A DNA stretch of 7,621 nt from an uncultured Rhodospirillales bacterium (GCA_937873165.1 CALMVH010000078.1:332-7952), one strand, 5' to 3'. Numbered from the stretch's first letter, positions 1 to 6,491 are shown. The notes: generated from the letters alone by a model not told the origin. Numbers and translations are program-made.

Positions 1-1088
1 TCTTCCCAGCGCGCTTGCATCTGCGGTTCGACGGCCATCGCCTTTATGGTTTCGATGCCGGTAATCGACTCGACCAGGAAACCCTGGTTCACCGCACCCC
101 GCCTGAACTTTTCGTCCACGCGGCGGCGGAACGCGGGGCTGACGCCGATACTGATGGCGGCATAAACCGGCAGGGAAGCGATCACGACCCATGTCAGGAG
201 GCTGGAATAAACGAACATCACCGCGATGAAGACGCCGGTGAACAGTAGGTCGATCACCAGCGTCAGGGCCGAGCCGGTCAGGAAACTGCGGATGTTTTCC
301 AGTTCGCGAACCCGGGCAACGGAATCGCCGACCCGGCGCGACTGGAAATAAGCCATGGGCAATTGCAGCAGATGCCGGAACAACCGCGCGCCCAGTTCCA
401 CATCCACGCGGTTGGTGGTGTGTGAGAAGATATACGTCCGCAGGGCGCCCAAGATGACCTCGAACGCCGAAACGATCAGCAACCCGATCACCAGCACGTC
501 GAGTGTCGAGACACCGCGGTGCACCAGCACCTTGTCGATCACGAGCTGGAAGAAGATCGGGCTGACCAATCCTAGTAGCTGGATGAAGAACGATGCCAGC
601 AACACTTCGCCCAGCAGGCGGCGGTACTTGTAGAGCGCGGGCAGGAACCACGCGATGTTGAACTGGCGGCCGAGGTCGGACAGCGTCGCGCGCTTTGCCA
701 GCAGCACCAGCGAACCGCTCCAAAGGTCCGAAAACTCGGCCAGCGGCAGGGTTACCGTCCCTTTCACCGGGTCCAGCAGCAGCACGCGGTCGCCATCCAT
801 CAACTGCGCCAGGATCACGAAGCGTCCATCCGCCATCGGTGCAATAGCGGGCAGGGGGATGGTCCTCAGCCGGTCGGGAACGGTCTGAACCGACCGGGCC
901 TTCAGTTCGAACGATTTAGCGGCCCGCAGCATCTGCTCGACGCCCATGGGTGCATTCAGCGCGAAGCGATGGCCGATATCGGCATCGCTGGCGGGAATAC
1001 CCAGGCGGCGCAGCATCAGCACGAAACACGCAAGGCCTGTGTCGAGCGAAGGTGCGGAAGGAACGTTAGACGTGGCAGAAGCGTCCAT
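1..1088 (-). CDS. Type I secretion ABC transporter, HlyB/RtxB-like (partial, N-terminal half)
   Basis: This is the inner-membrane ABC exporter of a type I secretion system, which moves an unfolded substrate (typically an RTX protein) with a membrane-fusion protein and an outer-membrane channel. About 362 residues are visible; the nucleotide-binding domain lies beyond the left edge. Residues 1-130 resemble the C39 peptidase-like domain of HlyB. The catalytic Cys position is Thr17 (context LDTGLACF) and the usual His region reads DGRFVIL with no His, so it should bind substrate rather than cleave it. Residues 150-320 carry the membrane domain, with HlyB-like blocks such as DKVLVHRG, LRTYIFSHTTNRVDVELGA, RRVGDSVARVRELE and VNQGFLVESITGIETIKAMAV. 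The chosen ATG gives an N-terminus like that of HlyB; its ribosome binding site is weak. The secretion partners and the cargo are outside the window. Family assignment is firm; the cargo is unknown. Confidence 0.93.
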   Translation of the reverse strand, partial: MDASATSNVPSAPSLDTGLACFVLMLRRLGIPASDADIGHRFALNAPMGVEQMLRAAKSFELKARSVQTVPDRLRTIPLPAIAPMADGRFVILAQLMDGDRVLLLDPVKGTVTLPLAEFSDLWSGSLVLLAKRATLSDLGRQFNIAWFLPALYKYRRLLGEVLLASFFIQLLGLVSPIFFQLVIDKVLVHRGVSTLDVLVIGLLIVSAFEVILGALRTYIFSHTTNRVDVELGARLFRHLLQLPMAYFQSRRVGDSVARVRELENIRSFLTGSALTLVIDLLFTGVFIAVMFVYSSLLTWVVIASLPVYAAISIGVSPAFRRRVDEKFRRGAVNQGFLVESITGIETIKAMAVEPQMQARWE

Positions 1089-1142
1089 GGGCCGCTTTCG
1101 TGATGGGACCACCGCAGTTATTAATGAAAGCGGCTAAAAAAC

Positions 1143-1171
1143 CTTTAACCATCCCGGGCGTCCTCATGCAA
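1143..1171 (-). promoter_or_regulatory. Possible sigma-70-type promoter for the ABC transporter gene
   Basis: On the minus strand, TTGCAT (positions 1171-1166) and TTAAAG (1148-1143) are separated by 17 bases and lie about 55 bases upstream of the transporter start. Both hexamers are only partial matches to consensus, so this is a guess from spacing and position. The 110-base gap (1089-1198) must hold the 5' signals of both divergent genes. Confidence 0.2.
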
Positions 1172-1198
1172 GCCAGGAACAAAACACGGGGAATCTGT

Positions 1199-1654
1199 AT
1201 GAAGTCGCTTGCGGTTCTCGCTCTTTGCGTCATTGGTCAGGTGGAAAACGTCCGGGCGGACCAGCCTGCCCTTACTATTTCTGGAGCCTGGGCGCGGCCT
1301 ACGGCTGCCAATGTTTCAAGCGGAAGCGTCTATTTGACTATAACAGACCTTTCCGCCGATGACCGCCTTCTGGCTGCCACAACGCCCATCGCAGCGGGCG
1401 CCGGGCTGCATCGCGACGGTGCGCCGCTTGGCATCGCGAAAAGGCAGGATGTACCGGGGATCGATGTGGAGCATGGGATACCGCTCGTGCTGGCTCCGAA
1501 TGGGTATTGCATCGTGCTGACCGGATTGACGAAGCGCCTGCAACAAGGCGACGAGTTCCCAATCATGCTTGTTTTCCAGAACGCCGGGAAAATCGAGGCC
1601 ACGGTTACCGTGCATTCATCAAACCCGTCCGGCGAGGCTACCGGCGTTCAGTAG
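1199..1654 (+). CDS. Exported PCu(A)C-family protein with degenerate copper site
   Basis: This 151-residue protein has the fold signature of the PCu(A)C (DUF461) periplasmic copper chaperones, which deliver Cu(I) to cytochrome oxidase. Residues 1-20 form a signal peptide ending in VRA. The mature part shows the family blocks ISGAWARPT (28-36), SGSVYLTI (41-48), VPGIDVEHG (85-93), APNGYCIVLTGL (99-110) and GDEFPIMLVFQNAG (117-130). The family's ligand pattern is a His (often followed by Met), a Met about ten residues on, and a later HxM. Here only His71 remains: the central Met is absent and HxM is replaced by Cys104-Ile-Val106. It may bind metal differently or not at all. The start at 1199 is preferred over an upstream in-frame ATG at 1100 because it opens the signal peptide and follows ACGGGGAA at good spacing. 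The 3' end overlaps the convergent hydrolase gene by 7 bases. Confidence 0.8.
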   Translation: MKSLAVLALCVIGQVENVRADQPALTISGAWARPTAANVSSGSVYLTITDLSADDRLLAATTPIAAGAGLHRDGAPLGIAKRQDVPGIDVEHGIPLVLAPNGYCIVLTGLTKRLQQGDEFPIMLVFQNAGKIEATVTVHSSNPSGEATGVQ

Positions 1655-2511
1655 CCCTCAGGCATCGCCGAACCGAAAAGCGCGCGGCTGTGATGCCGCA
1701 GGTGGTCGCCGATGAAACTCTGCACGAACCAGTAGGAATGGTCGTAGCCGGCCTGGAGCCGCAGCTGCACAGTCCGACCGGATGCGTCCCCGGCCTTGCG
1801 CAAGGTTTCGGGACGCAGCTGTGTTTCCAGGAACTTGTCGCTGGCCCCCTGATCGACCAGGATCGAGCCCTGAAAAGTACTTGTTTGCACCAATCGGCTG
1901 GCATCGTAGGCTTCCCAGCCGCTTTGATCGGGTCCGAGATATGCGCCAAACGCTTTTTGGCCCCACGGAACAGCGCACGGATTGCAGATGGGCGCGAGGG
2001 CTGAAACCGAGTGCCAGCGCGACGATTCGCCCAGCGCCAAGACCAGGGCGCCGTGTCCGCCCATCGAGTGTCCGCTGATGCCGCGCCGTTCGGATACCGG
2101 GAAGCGCGCCTGCACCAGATCAGGCAATTCGCGGTTCACGTACGAATACATGCGATAATGCGCAGCCCAGGGCGCCTGCGTCGCGTCCACGTAAAATCCA
2201 GCCCCCGCGCCGAAATCCCAGTCGTCGGTTTCACCCGGCAGGTTCAGTCCACGCGGGCTGGTATCGGGCGCGACCAGTGCCAGGCCCAGTTCCGCGGCCA
2301 GTCGCAGGGCAGCGCCCTTTGTCAGGAAAGTTTCTTCGGTGCAGGTCAGGCCGGCCAGGAAGTAAAGCGCCGGCACGGTTCCGTTTCTGACCTGGGGCGG
2401 CAGGAACAGTCCGAAGCGCATGTCGGTGCCGGTCTCGCGCGAGGCATGCTTGTAGAATCCGGCGGTGCCGCCGAAGCACGCCTGTTCGCTGATCGTCTGC
2501 ACCGCTGTCAA
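1648..2511 (-). CDS. fghA: S-formylglutathione hydrolase
   Basis: This 287-residue cytosolic serine hydrolase of the esterase D family converts S-formylglutathione to formate and glutathione, the second step of glutathione-dependent formaldehyde oxidation. The alpha/beta-hydrolase triad is visible: Ser149 in GHSMGG, Asp225 in DQGASDKF and His258 in GYDHSYWF. The oxyanion-side block LYFLAGLTCTEETF (49-62) and the conserved SPRGLNLPGETDDWDFG (85-101) are intact, and the length is normal for the family. It is the second gene of an operon with the upstream dehydrogenase. Its apparent start is a TTG at 2511 that overlaps the upstream TGA (sequence TTGA), which suggests translational coupling; a GTG at 2502 is an alternative that would remove three residues. 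No clear Shine-Dalgarno precedes either. The TTG start matches the usual family N-terminus better. Also called frmB or fghA in different organisms. Confidence 0.95.
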   Translation of the reverse strand: MTAVQTISEQACFGGTAGFYKHASRETGTDMRFGLFLPPQVRNGTVPALYFLAGLTCTEETFLTKGAALRLAAELGLALVAPDTSPRGLNLPGETDDWDFGAGAGFYVDATQAPWAAHYRMYSYVNRELPDLVQARFPVSERRGISGHSMGGHGALVLALGESSRWHSVSALAPICNPCAVPWGQKAFGAYLGPDQSGWEAYDASRLVQTSTFQGSILVDQGASDKFLETQLRPETLRKAGDASGRTVQLRLQAGYDHSYWFVQSFIGDHLRHHSRALFGSAMPEGY

Positions 2512-3614
2512 TACACGACCACGCTGCGGATGGATTCGCCCTTCGCCATCAGGTCGAACCCCTCATTGATCCGGTCCAGCGGCATGGTGTGGGTAATCAG
2601 GCTGTCGATTTCGATCTTGCCCTCCATGTACCAGTCGACTATCTTCGGCACGTCCGTGCGGCCTCGCGCGCCCCCGAATGCCGATCCTTTCCACACCCGG
2701 CCGGTTACCAGCTGAAAGGGTCGGGTAGAGATTTCCTGCCCTGCGGGTGCCACGCCGATGATAACGGAAACGCCCCAGCCGCGATGGCAGCATTCCAGGG
2801 CCTGGCGCATCAGGGTCGGGTTGCCGACACATTCGAAACTGTAGTCCGCGCCACCCTTCGTCAGTTCCACGAGATGCGGCACGAGGTCTGCGGTATCGTT
2901 CGGGTTGACGAAGTGCGTCATGCCGAACCGCCGCGCCATTTCTTCGCGACCGGAATTGATATCGACGCCCACGATCATGTCGGCACCGGCCATGCGGGCA
3001 GCCTGGATCACGTTCAGGCCGATGCCGCCTAGGCCGAACACCACCACATTCGCCCCGGGTTCGACCTTGGCGGTGTAGATCACCGCGCCGATGCCGGTCG
3101 TCACGCCGCAGCCGATATAGCAGATCTTGTCGAACGGCGCGTCTTCGCGCACCTTCGCCAGCGCGATCTCAGGCAGCACGGTGTAGTTCGCAAAAGTCGA
3201 GCAGCCCATGTAATGCATGATCGGCTTGCCGCCGATCGAGAACCGGCTTGTGCCATCGGGCATGACGCCGCTCCCCTGTGTCGACCGGATCGAGGTGCAT
3301 AAATTCGTCTGCAGCGAGAGGCAGGATTTGCATTCGCGGCACTCGGGCGTGTAAAGCGGGATGACGTGGTCCCCTTTTTTCAGGCCGCGCACGTCCGGCC
3401 CGACATCCAACACGACTCCCGCGCCCTCATGGCCGAGGATTGAAGGAAACAGGCCCTCGGAGTCCAGGCCGGACAAGGTATACTTGTCGGTGTGGCATAG
3501 GCCCGTTGCCTTAATCTCAACCAGCACCTCGCTGCCACGCGGGCCTTCCAATTGCACCGTCTCGATGGTCAGCTTCTGGCCGGCTTCCCAGGCGACTGCT
3601 GCGCGTACGTCCAT
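2508..3614 (-). CDS. adhC: S-(hydroxymethyl)glutathione dehydrogenase / class III alcohol dehydrogenase
   Basis: This 368-residue zinc-dependent, NAD-linked dehydrogenase oxidises S-hydroxymethylglutathione (formaldehyde plus glutathione) to S-formylglutathione; family members also reduce S-nitrosoglutathione. Catalytic zinc ligands are Cys40 (GLCHTD), His62 (LGHEGAG) and Cys169 (IGCGVTTG). Structural zinc ligands are Cys92, Cys95, Cys98 and Cys106. The Rossmann motif GLGGIG is at 194-199, followed by Asp218 (VGVDIN), consistent with NAD rather than NADP. Asp51 and Arg110 correspond to the glutathione-adduct-binding residues of class III enzymes. Long blocks such as MPDGTSRFSIGGK and ECCHRGWGVSVIIGVAPAG are class III signatures. 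The ATG at 3614 follows a strong GAGGGGGA. It is the first gene of the operon with the hydrolase and is also known as frmA or flhA. A divergent small membrane protein gene begins 82 bases upstream. Confidence 0.96.
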   Translation of the reverse strand: MDVRAAVAWEAGQKLTIETVQLEGPRGSEVLVEIKATGLCHTDKYTLSGLDSEGLFPSILGHEGAGVVLDVGPDVRGLKKGDHVIPLYTPECRECKSCLSLQTNLCTSIRSTQGSGVMPDGTSRFSIGGKPIMHYMGCSTFANYTVLPEIALAKVREDAPFDKICYIGCGVTTGIGAVIYTAKVEPGANVVVFGLGGIGLNVIQAARMAGADMIVGVDINSGREEMARRFGMTHFVNPNDTADLVPHLVELTKGGADYSFECVGNPTLMRQALECCHRGWGVSVIIGVAPAGQEISTRPFQLVTGRVWKGSAFGGARGRTDVPKIVDWYMEGKIEIDSLITHTMPLDRINEGFDLMAKGESIRSVVVY

Positions 3615-3649
3615 GTCGTCATCCCCCTCGCCAGGTATTTACGTATCGT

Positions 3650-3677
3650 GGAACTCGGTCGGCTCCCGGACAGTTCC
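3650..3677. repeat. Short inverted repeat between adhC and the divergent small gene
   Basis: GGAACT (3650-3655) and AGTTCC (3672-3677) form perfect 6-base inverted arms around a 16-base centre, within the 82-base gap between two divergent starts. Its placement fits an operator controlling one or both genes, but arms this short can arise by chance, and no known regulator site is recognised. Confidence 0.25.
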
Positions 3678-3696
3678 GCTCTCAGGGAGACTATGA

Positions 3697-3924
3697 ATGA
3701 TCAACGACGAAACCGAACGCCAGAACAAGAGCGGTGACTGGAAAGCCTGTTGCCCGGTATCTCCAGACATGATGAAGCTAGGGGCAATCATCGGCGGCAG
3801 CCTGCTGATCGGCGCAGTAATGGGAGCTACCTATTATATCTGGTGCCCGGAATCCTCACGCTTCGATGGTCAATATACAAAGCGGCAGTGGTGGCAGCGC
3901 CTCCGATACCACCTGATGCACTGA
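3697..3924 (+). CDS. Small single-pass membrane protein, unknown function
   Basis: I do not recognise this 75-residue protein. It has a hydrophilic N-terminus of about 25 residues (including a CC pair at 18-19) and one hydrophobic segment at about residues 26-48, rich in Gly and Ala (GAIIGGSLLIGAVMGATYYIW). The tail is strongly basic and aromatic and contains KRQWWQRLRYH, so membrane association with the tail on the cytoplasmic side is likely by the positive-inside rule. It is probably real because CAGGGAGA lies about six bases before the ATG, it sits in its own gap between two confident genes, and a hairpin follows its stop. A competing ATG four bases earlier opens only a 14-codon frame. It is transcribed away from the formaldehyde operon and may share its control region; a link to formaldehyde is only inferred from position. 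Confidence 0.6.
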   Translation: MINDETERQNKSGDWKACCPVSPDMMKLGAIIGGSLLIGAVMGATYYIWCPESSRFDGQYTKRQWWQRLRYHLMH

Positions 3925-3932
3925 AGTGACGA

Positions 3933-3974
3933 GCCGAAGACGTCAACCGGGCAGAGCAGGATGACGTCTTTGGC
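3933..3974. terminator. Hairpin between convergent small gene and aldehyde reductase gene
   Basis: GCCGAAGACGTCA (3933-3945) pairs with TGACGTCTTTGGC (3962-3974) over 13 positions, with one G-U wobble and a 16-base loop. It lies between two convergent stop codons and is followed on the plus strand by TTATTG. It probably ends transcription of the small membrane protein gene and may also act on the opposite strand, though the T-run is weak in both directions. Confidence 0.6.
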
Positions 3975-3980
3975 TTATTG

Positions 3981-5036
3981 TCAGGCGGCTTCCGCCAGTG
4001 ACTTTGAGTCGATCACGAAGCGGTACTTGACGTCGCTCTTCAGCATGCGCTCGTAGGCTTTGTTGATATCCTGGATCGGGATCATTTCAATGTCTGAGAC
4101 GATGCCGTGCTCGGCGCAGAAATCCAGCATCTCCTGGGTTTCCTTGATGCCACCGATCAGCGATCCCGCCAGGTGCTTGCGCCCGAAGATCAGCGACCCC
4201 GCCGCGACGGGGGCAGGGACCTCGGGAACGCCCACCAGAACCATGCTGCCGTTGCGCTTCAACAATGCGAGGTAGGCATTGTAGTCGTGCTCGGCGGATA
4301 CCGTATCCAGGATGAAATCGAAGCTGTTGGCGTGCTTTGCCATCTCCTCGGCATCCTTTGACACGACTACCTCGTTGGCGCCCAGGCGCTTCGCGTCTTC
4401 CGTTTTACCGGGCGAGGTCGTGAACAGTACGGTATGGGCGCCAAAAGCATGGGCAAACTTGACCCCCATGTGGCCAAGGCCGCCCAAACCAACAATGCCG
4501 ACCTTCTGGCCCTTGCCGACGTTCCAGTGCCGCAGGGGCGAGTAGGTTGTGATACCGGCGCACAGCAGCGGCGCGACGCCGGCCAGATCCAGCTTGTCGG
4601 AAACCTTTAGCACGAAAGCCTCATCAACCACCACGCGTTGCGAGTAGCCGCCGTAGGTCTGGCCATCGCCGTTCTTGTCGGGGCTGTTATAGGTAAAGGT
4701 ACAGCCCTGCTCGCAGAACTGCTCCTCGTGCTCACAGCACGGCTCGCAAGTACGGCAGGAATCGACCATGCAGCCGACGCCGGCAAGCTCGCCTGCCTTT
4801 ACCTTCGTGACGTCCGCGCCGACGCGCGTGACCTTGCCGACGATCTCGTGTCCGGGAACGACGGGGTAGGTCGTGCCGTTCCATTCGTTGCGGGCAGTGT
4901 GCAGGTCCGAGTGGCAGACGCCGCAATAGGCGATCTCGATTTCGACATCGCTCGGACCGGGTTCGCGGCGATCGATGGTGGTGCCGCTCAGGGGCGCGTC
5001 GGCGCTGGGGGCTGCAAAGGCGTTAACAGTGGTCAT
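3981..5036 (-). CDS. Zinc-dependent NADP(H) alcohol dehydrogenase / aldehyde reductase, YahK-like
   Basis: This 351-residue medium-chain dehydrogenase belongs to the cinnamyl-alcohol-dehydrogenase/YahK group, which reduces a wide range of aldehydes to alcohols. Catalytic zinc ligands are Cys41 (GVCHSDLH), His63 (PGHE) and Cys159 (LLCAGIT). Structural zinc ligands are Cys94, Cys97, Cys100 and Cys108. The nucleotide-binding motif GLGGLG is at 183-188. Strand two ends in FTTSPGK with no acidic residue, which is typical of NADPH preference. Length is normal. The start at 5036 follows AGGAAGAAACG and gives the common N-terminus MTTVNAFAA; a longer in-frame extension to 5177 is rejected because it would run into the divergent FKBP gene. 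It sits near the formaldehyde operon but is separated from it by another gene and a hairpin, so it is a separate transcription unit. The physiological substrate cannot be read from sequence. Confidence 0.93.
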   Translation of the reverse strand: MTTVNAFAAPSADAPLSGTTIDRREPGPSDVEIEIAYCGVCHSDLHTARNEWNGTTYPVVPGHEIVGKVTRVGADVTKVKAGELAGVGCMVDSCRTCEPCCEHEEQFCEQGCTFTYNSPDKNGDGQTYGGYSQRVVVDEAFVLKVSDKLDLAGVAPLLCAGITTYSPLRHWNVGKGQKVGIVGLGGLGHMGVKFAHAFGAHTVLFTTSPGKTEDAKRLGANEVVVSKDAEEMAKHANSFDFILDTVSAEHDYNAYLALLKRNGSMVLVGVPEVPAPVAAGSLIFGRKHLAGSLIGGIKETQEMLDFCAEHGIVSDIEMIPIQDINKAYERMLKSDVKYRFVIDSKSLAEAA

Positions 5037-5154
5037 CGTTTCTTCCTGGTTGCGGATCTGTGCCACATAGGCCGCCCGGGCTCTTTCGAAAAGGTGCACG
5101 TTGACCCTTCTCGCAAAATGTGTACCGTCACCAAACCTTTTTCCGGAGAAAACG
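5037..5154. promoter_or_regulatory. Divergent intergenic region between aldehyde reductase and FKBP genes
   Basis: This 118-base gap must carry the start signals of two divergent genes. Ribosome binding sites are clear on both sides: AGGAAG before 5036 on the minus strand and GGAGAAAACG before 5155 on the plus strand. A TTGACC at 5101-5106 is a fair -35 box for the FKBP gene, but I see no well-spaced -10 partner. No operator-like repeat stands out. Confidence 0.4.
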
Positions 5155-5616
5155 ATGCTGCGCAAACTGCTTATCATGCTGGGTCTTGCGGTGCCGCTGG
5201 CGGCCAGCGCCCAGGTGCCCGATGTTCAATCCGACAACTCCGCCGATCCCCAAACGCTTCCCAACGGGCCCAATTACCAGACCAAGCTGCCGTCCGGGCT
5301 GGAATATACCGACACGGTGGTGGGAACCGGCGCCACCCCGCACACGGGGCAGATGGTGACGGTGCACTATACCGGCACGCTGACCAACGGTGATAAATTC
5401 GACTCCTCGCTCGATCGCGGTCGGCCGTTCGCGTTCCACATCGGCGAGGGCGAGGTCATCAAAGGCTGGGACGAGGGCGTGATGGGCATGAAGGTCGGCG
5501 GTACGCGCCTGCTGAAGATCCCTGCCGATCTGGGCTACGGCGATCGCGGCGCGCCGCCCGTCATTCCGCCAAATGCCACCTTGCTGTTCACGGTACAGCT
5601 GCTCGACGTCAAGTAA
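5155..5616 (+). CDS. Exported FKBP-type peptidyl-prolyl cis-trans isomerase
   Basis: This 153-residue protein catalyses cis-trans isomerisation of peptide bonds before proline and probably helps fold envelope proteins. Residues 1-19 are a signal peptide (MLRKL, a hydrophobic core, then AASA before Gln20), so the mature protein should be periplasmic. A roughly 25-residue polar linker precedes one FKBP domain at about 45-153. Active-site residues are present: Tyr72 (HYTG), Asp83 (FDSS), Phe92, Val101-Ile102 and Trp105 (GEVIKGWDEGVMGMKVGG), Tyr128 (LGYGDRG) and Phe145 near the end (ATLLFTVQLLDV). There is no N-terminal dimerisation domain, so it is a minimal single-domain form unlike FkpA or Mip. 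The ATG at 5155 follows GGAGAAAACG and opens the signal peptide. A strong terminator follows, so it appears monocistronic. Confidence 0.94.
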   Translation: MLRKLLIMLGLAVPLAASAQVPDVQSDNSADPQTLPNGPNYQTKLPSGLEYTDTVVGTGATPHTGQMVTVHYTGTLTNGDKFDSSLDRGRPFAFHIGEGEVIKGWDEGVMGMKVGGTRLLKIPADLGYGDRGAPPVIPPNATLLFTVQLLDVK

Positions 5617-5635
5617 ACCCGCGCTTGTGCAAGCC

Positions 5636-5665
5636 AAAAGCCGCGGCCGGCCTGCCGCGGCTTTT
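5636..5665 (+). terminator. Strong intrinsic terminator after the FKBP gene
   Basis: AAAAGCCGCGG (5636-5646) and CCGCGGCTTTT (5655-5665) form a perfect 11-base stem around an 8-base loop, starting 19 bases after the FKBP stop. The stem is GC-rich in the middle and ends in a T-run on the plus strand. The A-run on the left arm would also give a T-run on the minus strand. Confidence 0.92.
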
Positions 5666-5726
5666 GTTATGAACAGTTTCGACGTTTTCGGGTTGTAATC
5701 GCAGGCTTACTGAAGGAACCCCGGAA

Positions 5727-6491
5727 ATGCCAAAATATGGCCGTCTGCTTGCCGCTTCATTCATTGCCCTGATCGATTGCTCGACTGCACGCGCCGCCAC
5801 GCAGTGCCAGGGCCTGCCGGACTATGCCACCCTGAAGAAGGCATTGATGGGCGCGCGCAATGCGGATAATGGCGGATTGCCGACCGATATGTGGGGCGCG
5901 GTGGTCGACCGGACCGGCCAGGTCTGCGCTGTTGCTTTTACCGGCAAGGATGTGGGTGACCAGTGGCCCGCCAGCCGCGCCATCGCGGTGGAGAAAGCCA
6001 ACACCGCCAACGCGATGAGCCTGCCGAAATATGCGCTGTCTACCGCCAACCTTTATGCCGGGTCGCAGCCCGGCGGGTACCTGTACGGCGTCGGCCTGTC
6101 GAACCCCGTCGAGCCTCACGATCTACAGGCCGGCGATCCCGCGACTTACGGAAGCCAGAATGATCCCCTGATCGGCAAGCGCCCAGGCGGCATCATCGTG
6201 TTCGGAGGCGGATTGGCGCTCTACAACGCCAGCGGCACGCTTGTGGGCGCCCTGGGGGCGAGCGGCAATACGTCGTGCGCCGATCACAACATCGCCTGGC
6301 GTACGCGGCACGCGCTGAACATGGACCATGTGCCGGCCGGCCCCAGCCCCAAGGGGAACGACGCGATTATCTACGATATCAATGCGGTCACGGGCAAAAG
6401 CGCCAGCGGCTTTGGGCAGCCGACTTGCGGCAACAAGGAAGACAAGATTGCCGAGTTCCTGCCGAACACTGCCGCAGTTGGGAAAAAGTAA
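5727..6491 (+). CDS. Exported GlcG/HbpS-family (heme-binding-like) protein
   Basis: This 254-residue protein carries a GlcG/HbpS (DUF336) domain. Members include the heme-binding HbpS and proteins encoded near glycolate or PQQ-linked oxidation genes; most have no proven activity. Residues 1-23 look like a signal peptide ending in ARA, so export is likely. Residues 32-100 contain the helix-strand start (YATLKKAL, WGAVVDRTGQVCAVAFTG, SRAIAVEKANTANAMS). Residues 153-200 hold the family's most conserved part (PGGIIVFGGGLALYN, then GTLVGALGASGNTSCADHNIAW). It is longer than the usual 130-160-residue members because of the signal peptide, an insert at about 105-150 and a C-terminal extension. Mature cysteines at 27, 67, 184 and 234 could form two disulfides. 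AAGGAA lies eight bases before the ATG. It follows a strong terminator, so it needs its own promoter. Heme binding is inferred from the family name only. Confidence 0.85.
   Translation: MPKYGRLLAASFIALIDCSTARAATQCQGLPDYATLKKALMGARNADNGGLPTDMWGAVVDRTGQVCAVAFTGKDVGDQWPASRAIAVEKANTANAMSLPKYALSTANLYAGSQPGGYLYGVGLSNPVEPHDLQAGDPATYGSQNDPLIGKRPGGIIVFGGGLALYNASGTLVGALGASGNTSCADHNIAWRTRHALNMDHVPAGPSPKGNDAIIYDINAVTGKSASGFGQPTCGNKEDKIAEFLPNTAAVGKK

Noticed and set aside
1100..1198. A 33-residue upstream extension of the PCu(A)C-like protein
   Set aside because: It would place polar and basic residues before the signal peptide. The ATG at 1199 has a better-placed ribosome binding site.
2011..2715. A 234-codon plus-strand open frame across the hydrolase and dehydrogenase genes
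   Set aside because: It lies opposite two confidently identified enzymes and reads as low-information Arg/Gly/Ala-rich sequence, typical of antisense frames in GC-rich DNA.
5037..5177. A 47-residue N-terminal extension of the YahK-like dehydrogenase
   Set aside because: It would overlap the start of the divergent FKBP gene and add residues unlike the family. The ATG at 5036 has a good ribosome binding site and the usual N-terminus.
4638..5393. A 251-codon plus-strand open frame
   Set aside because: It is antisense to the dehydrogenase and then runs out of frame into the FKBP gene. It resembles no family.
5734..5783. Possible lipoprotein signal (Cys18) in the GlcG/HbpS protein
   Set aside because: The residues before Cys18 are Leu-Ile-Asp. 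Asp at the position next to Cys does not fit a lipobox, while an ordinary cleavage site (ARA) follows.
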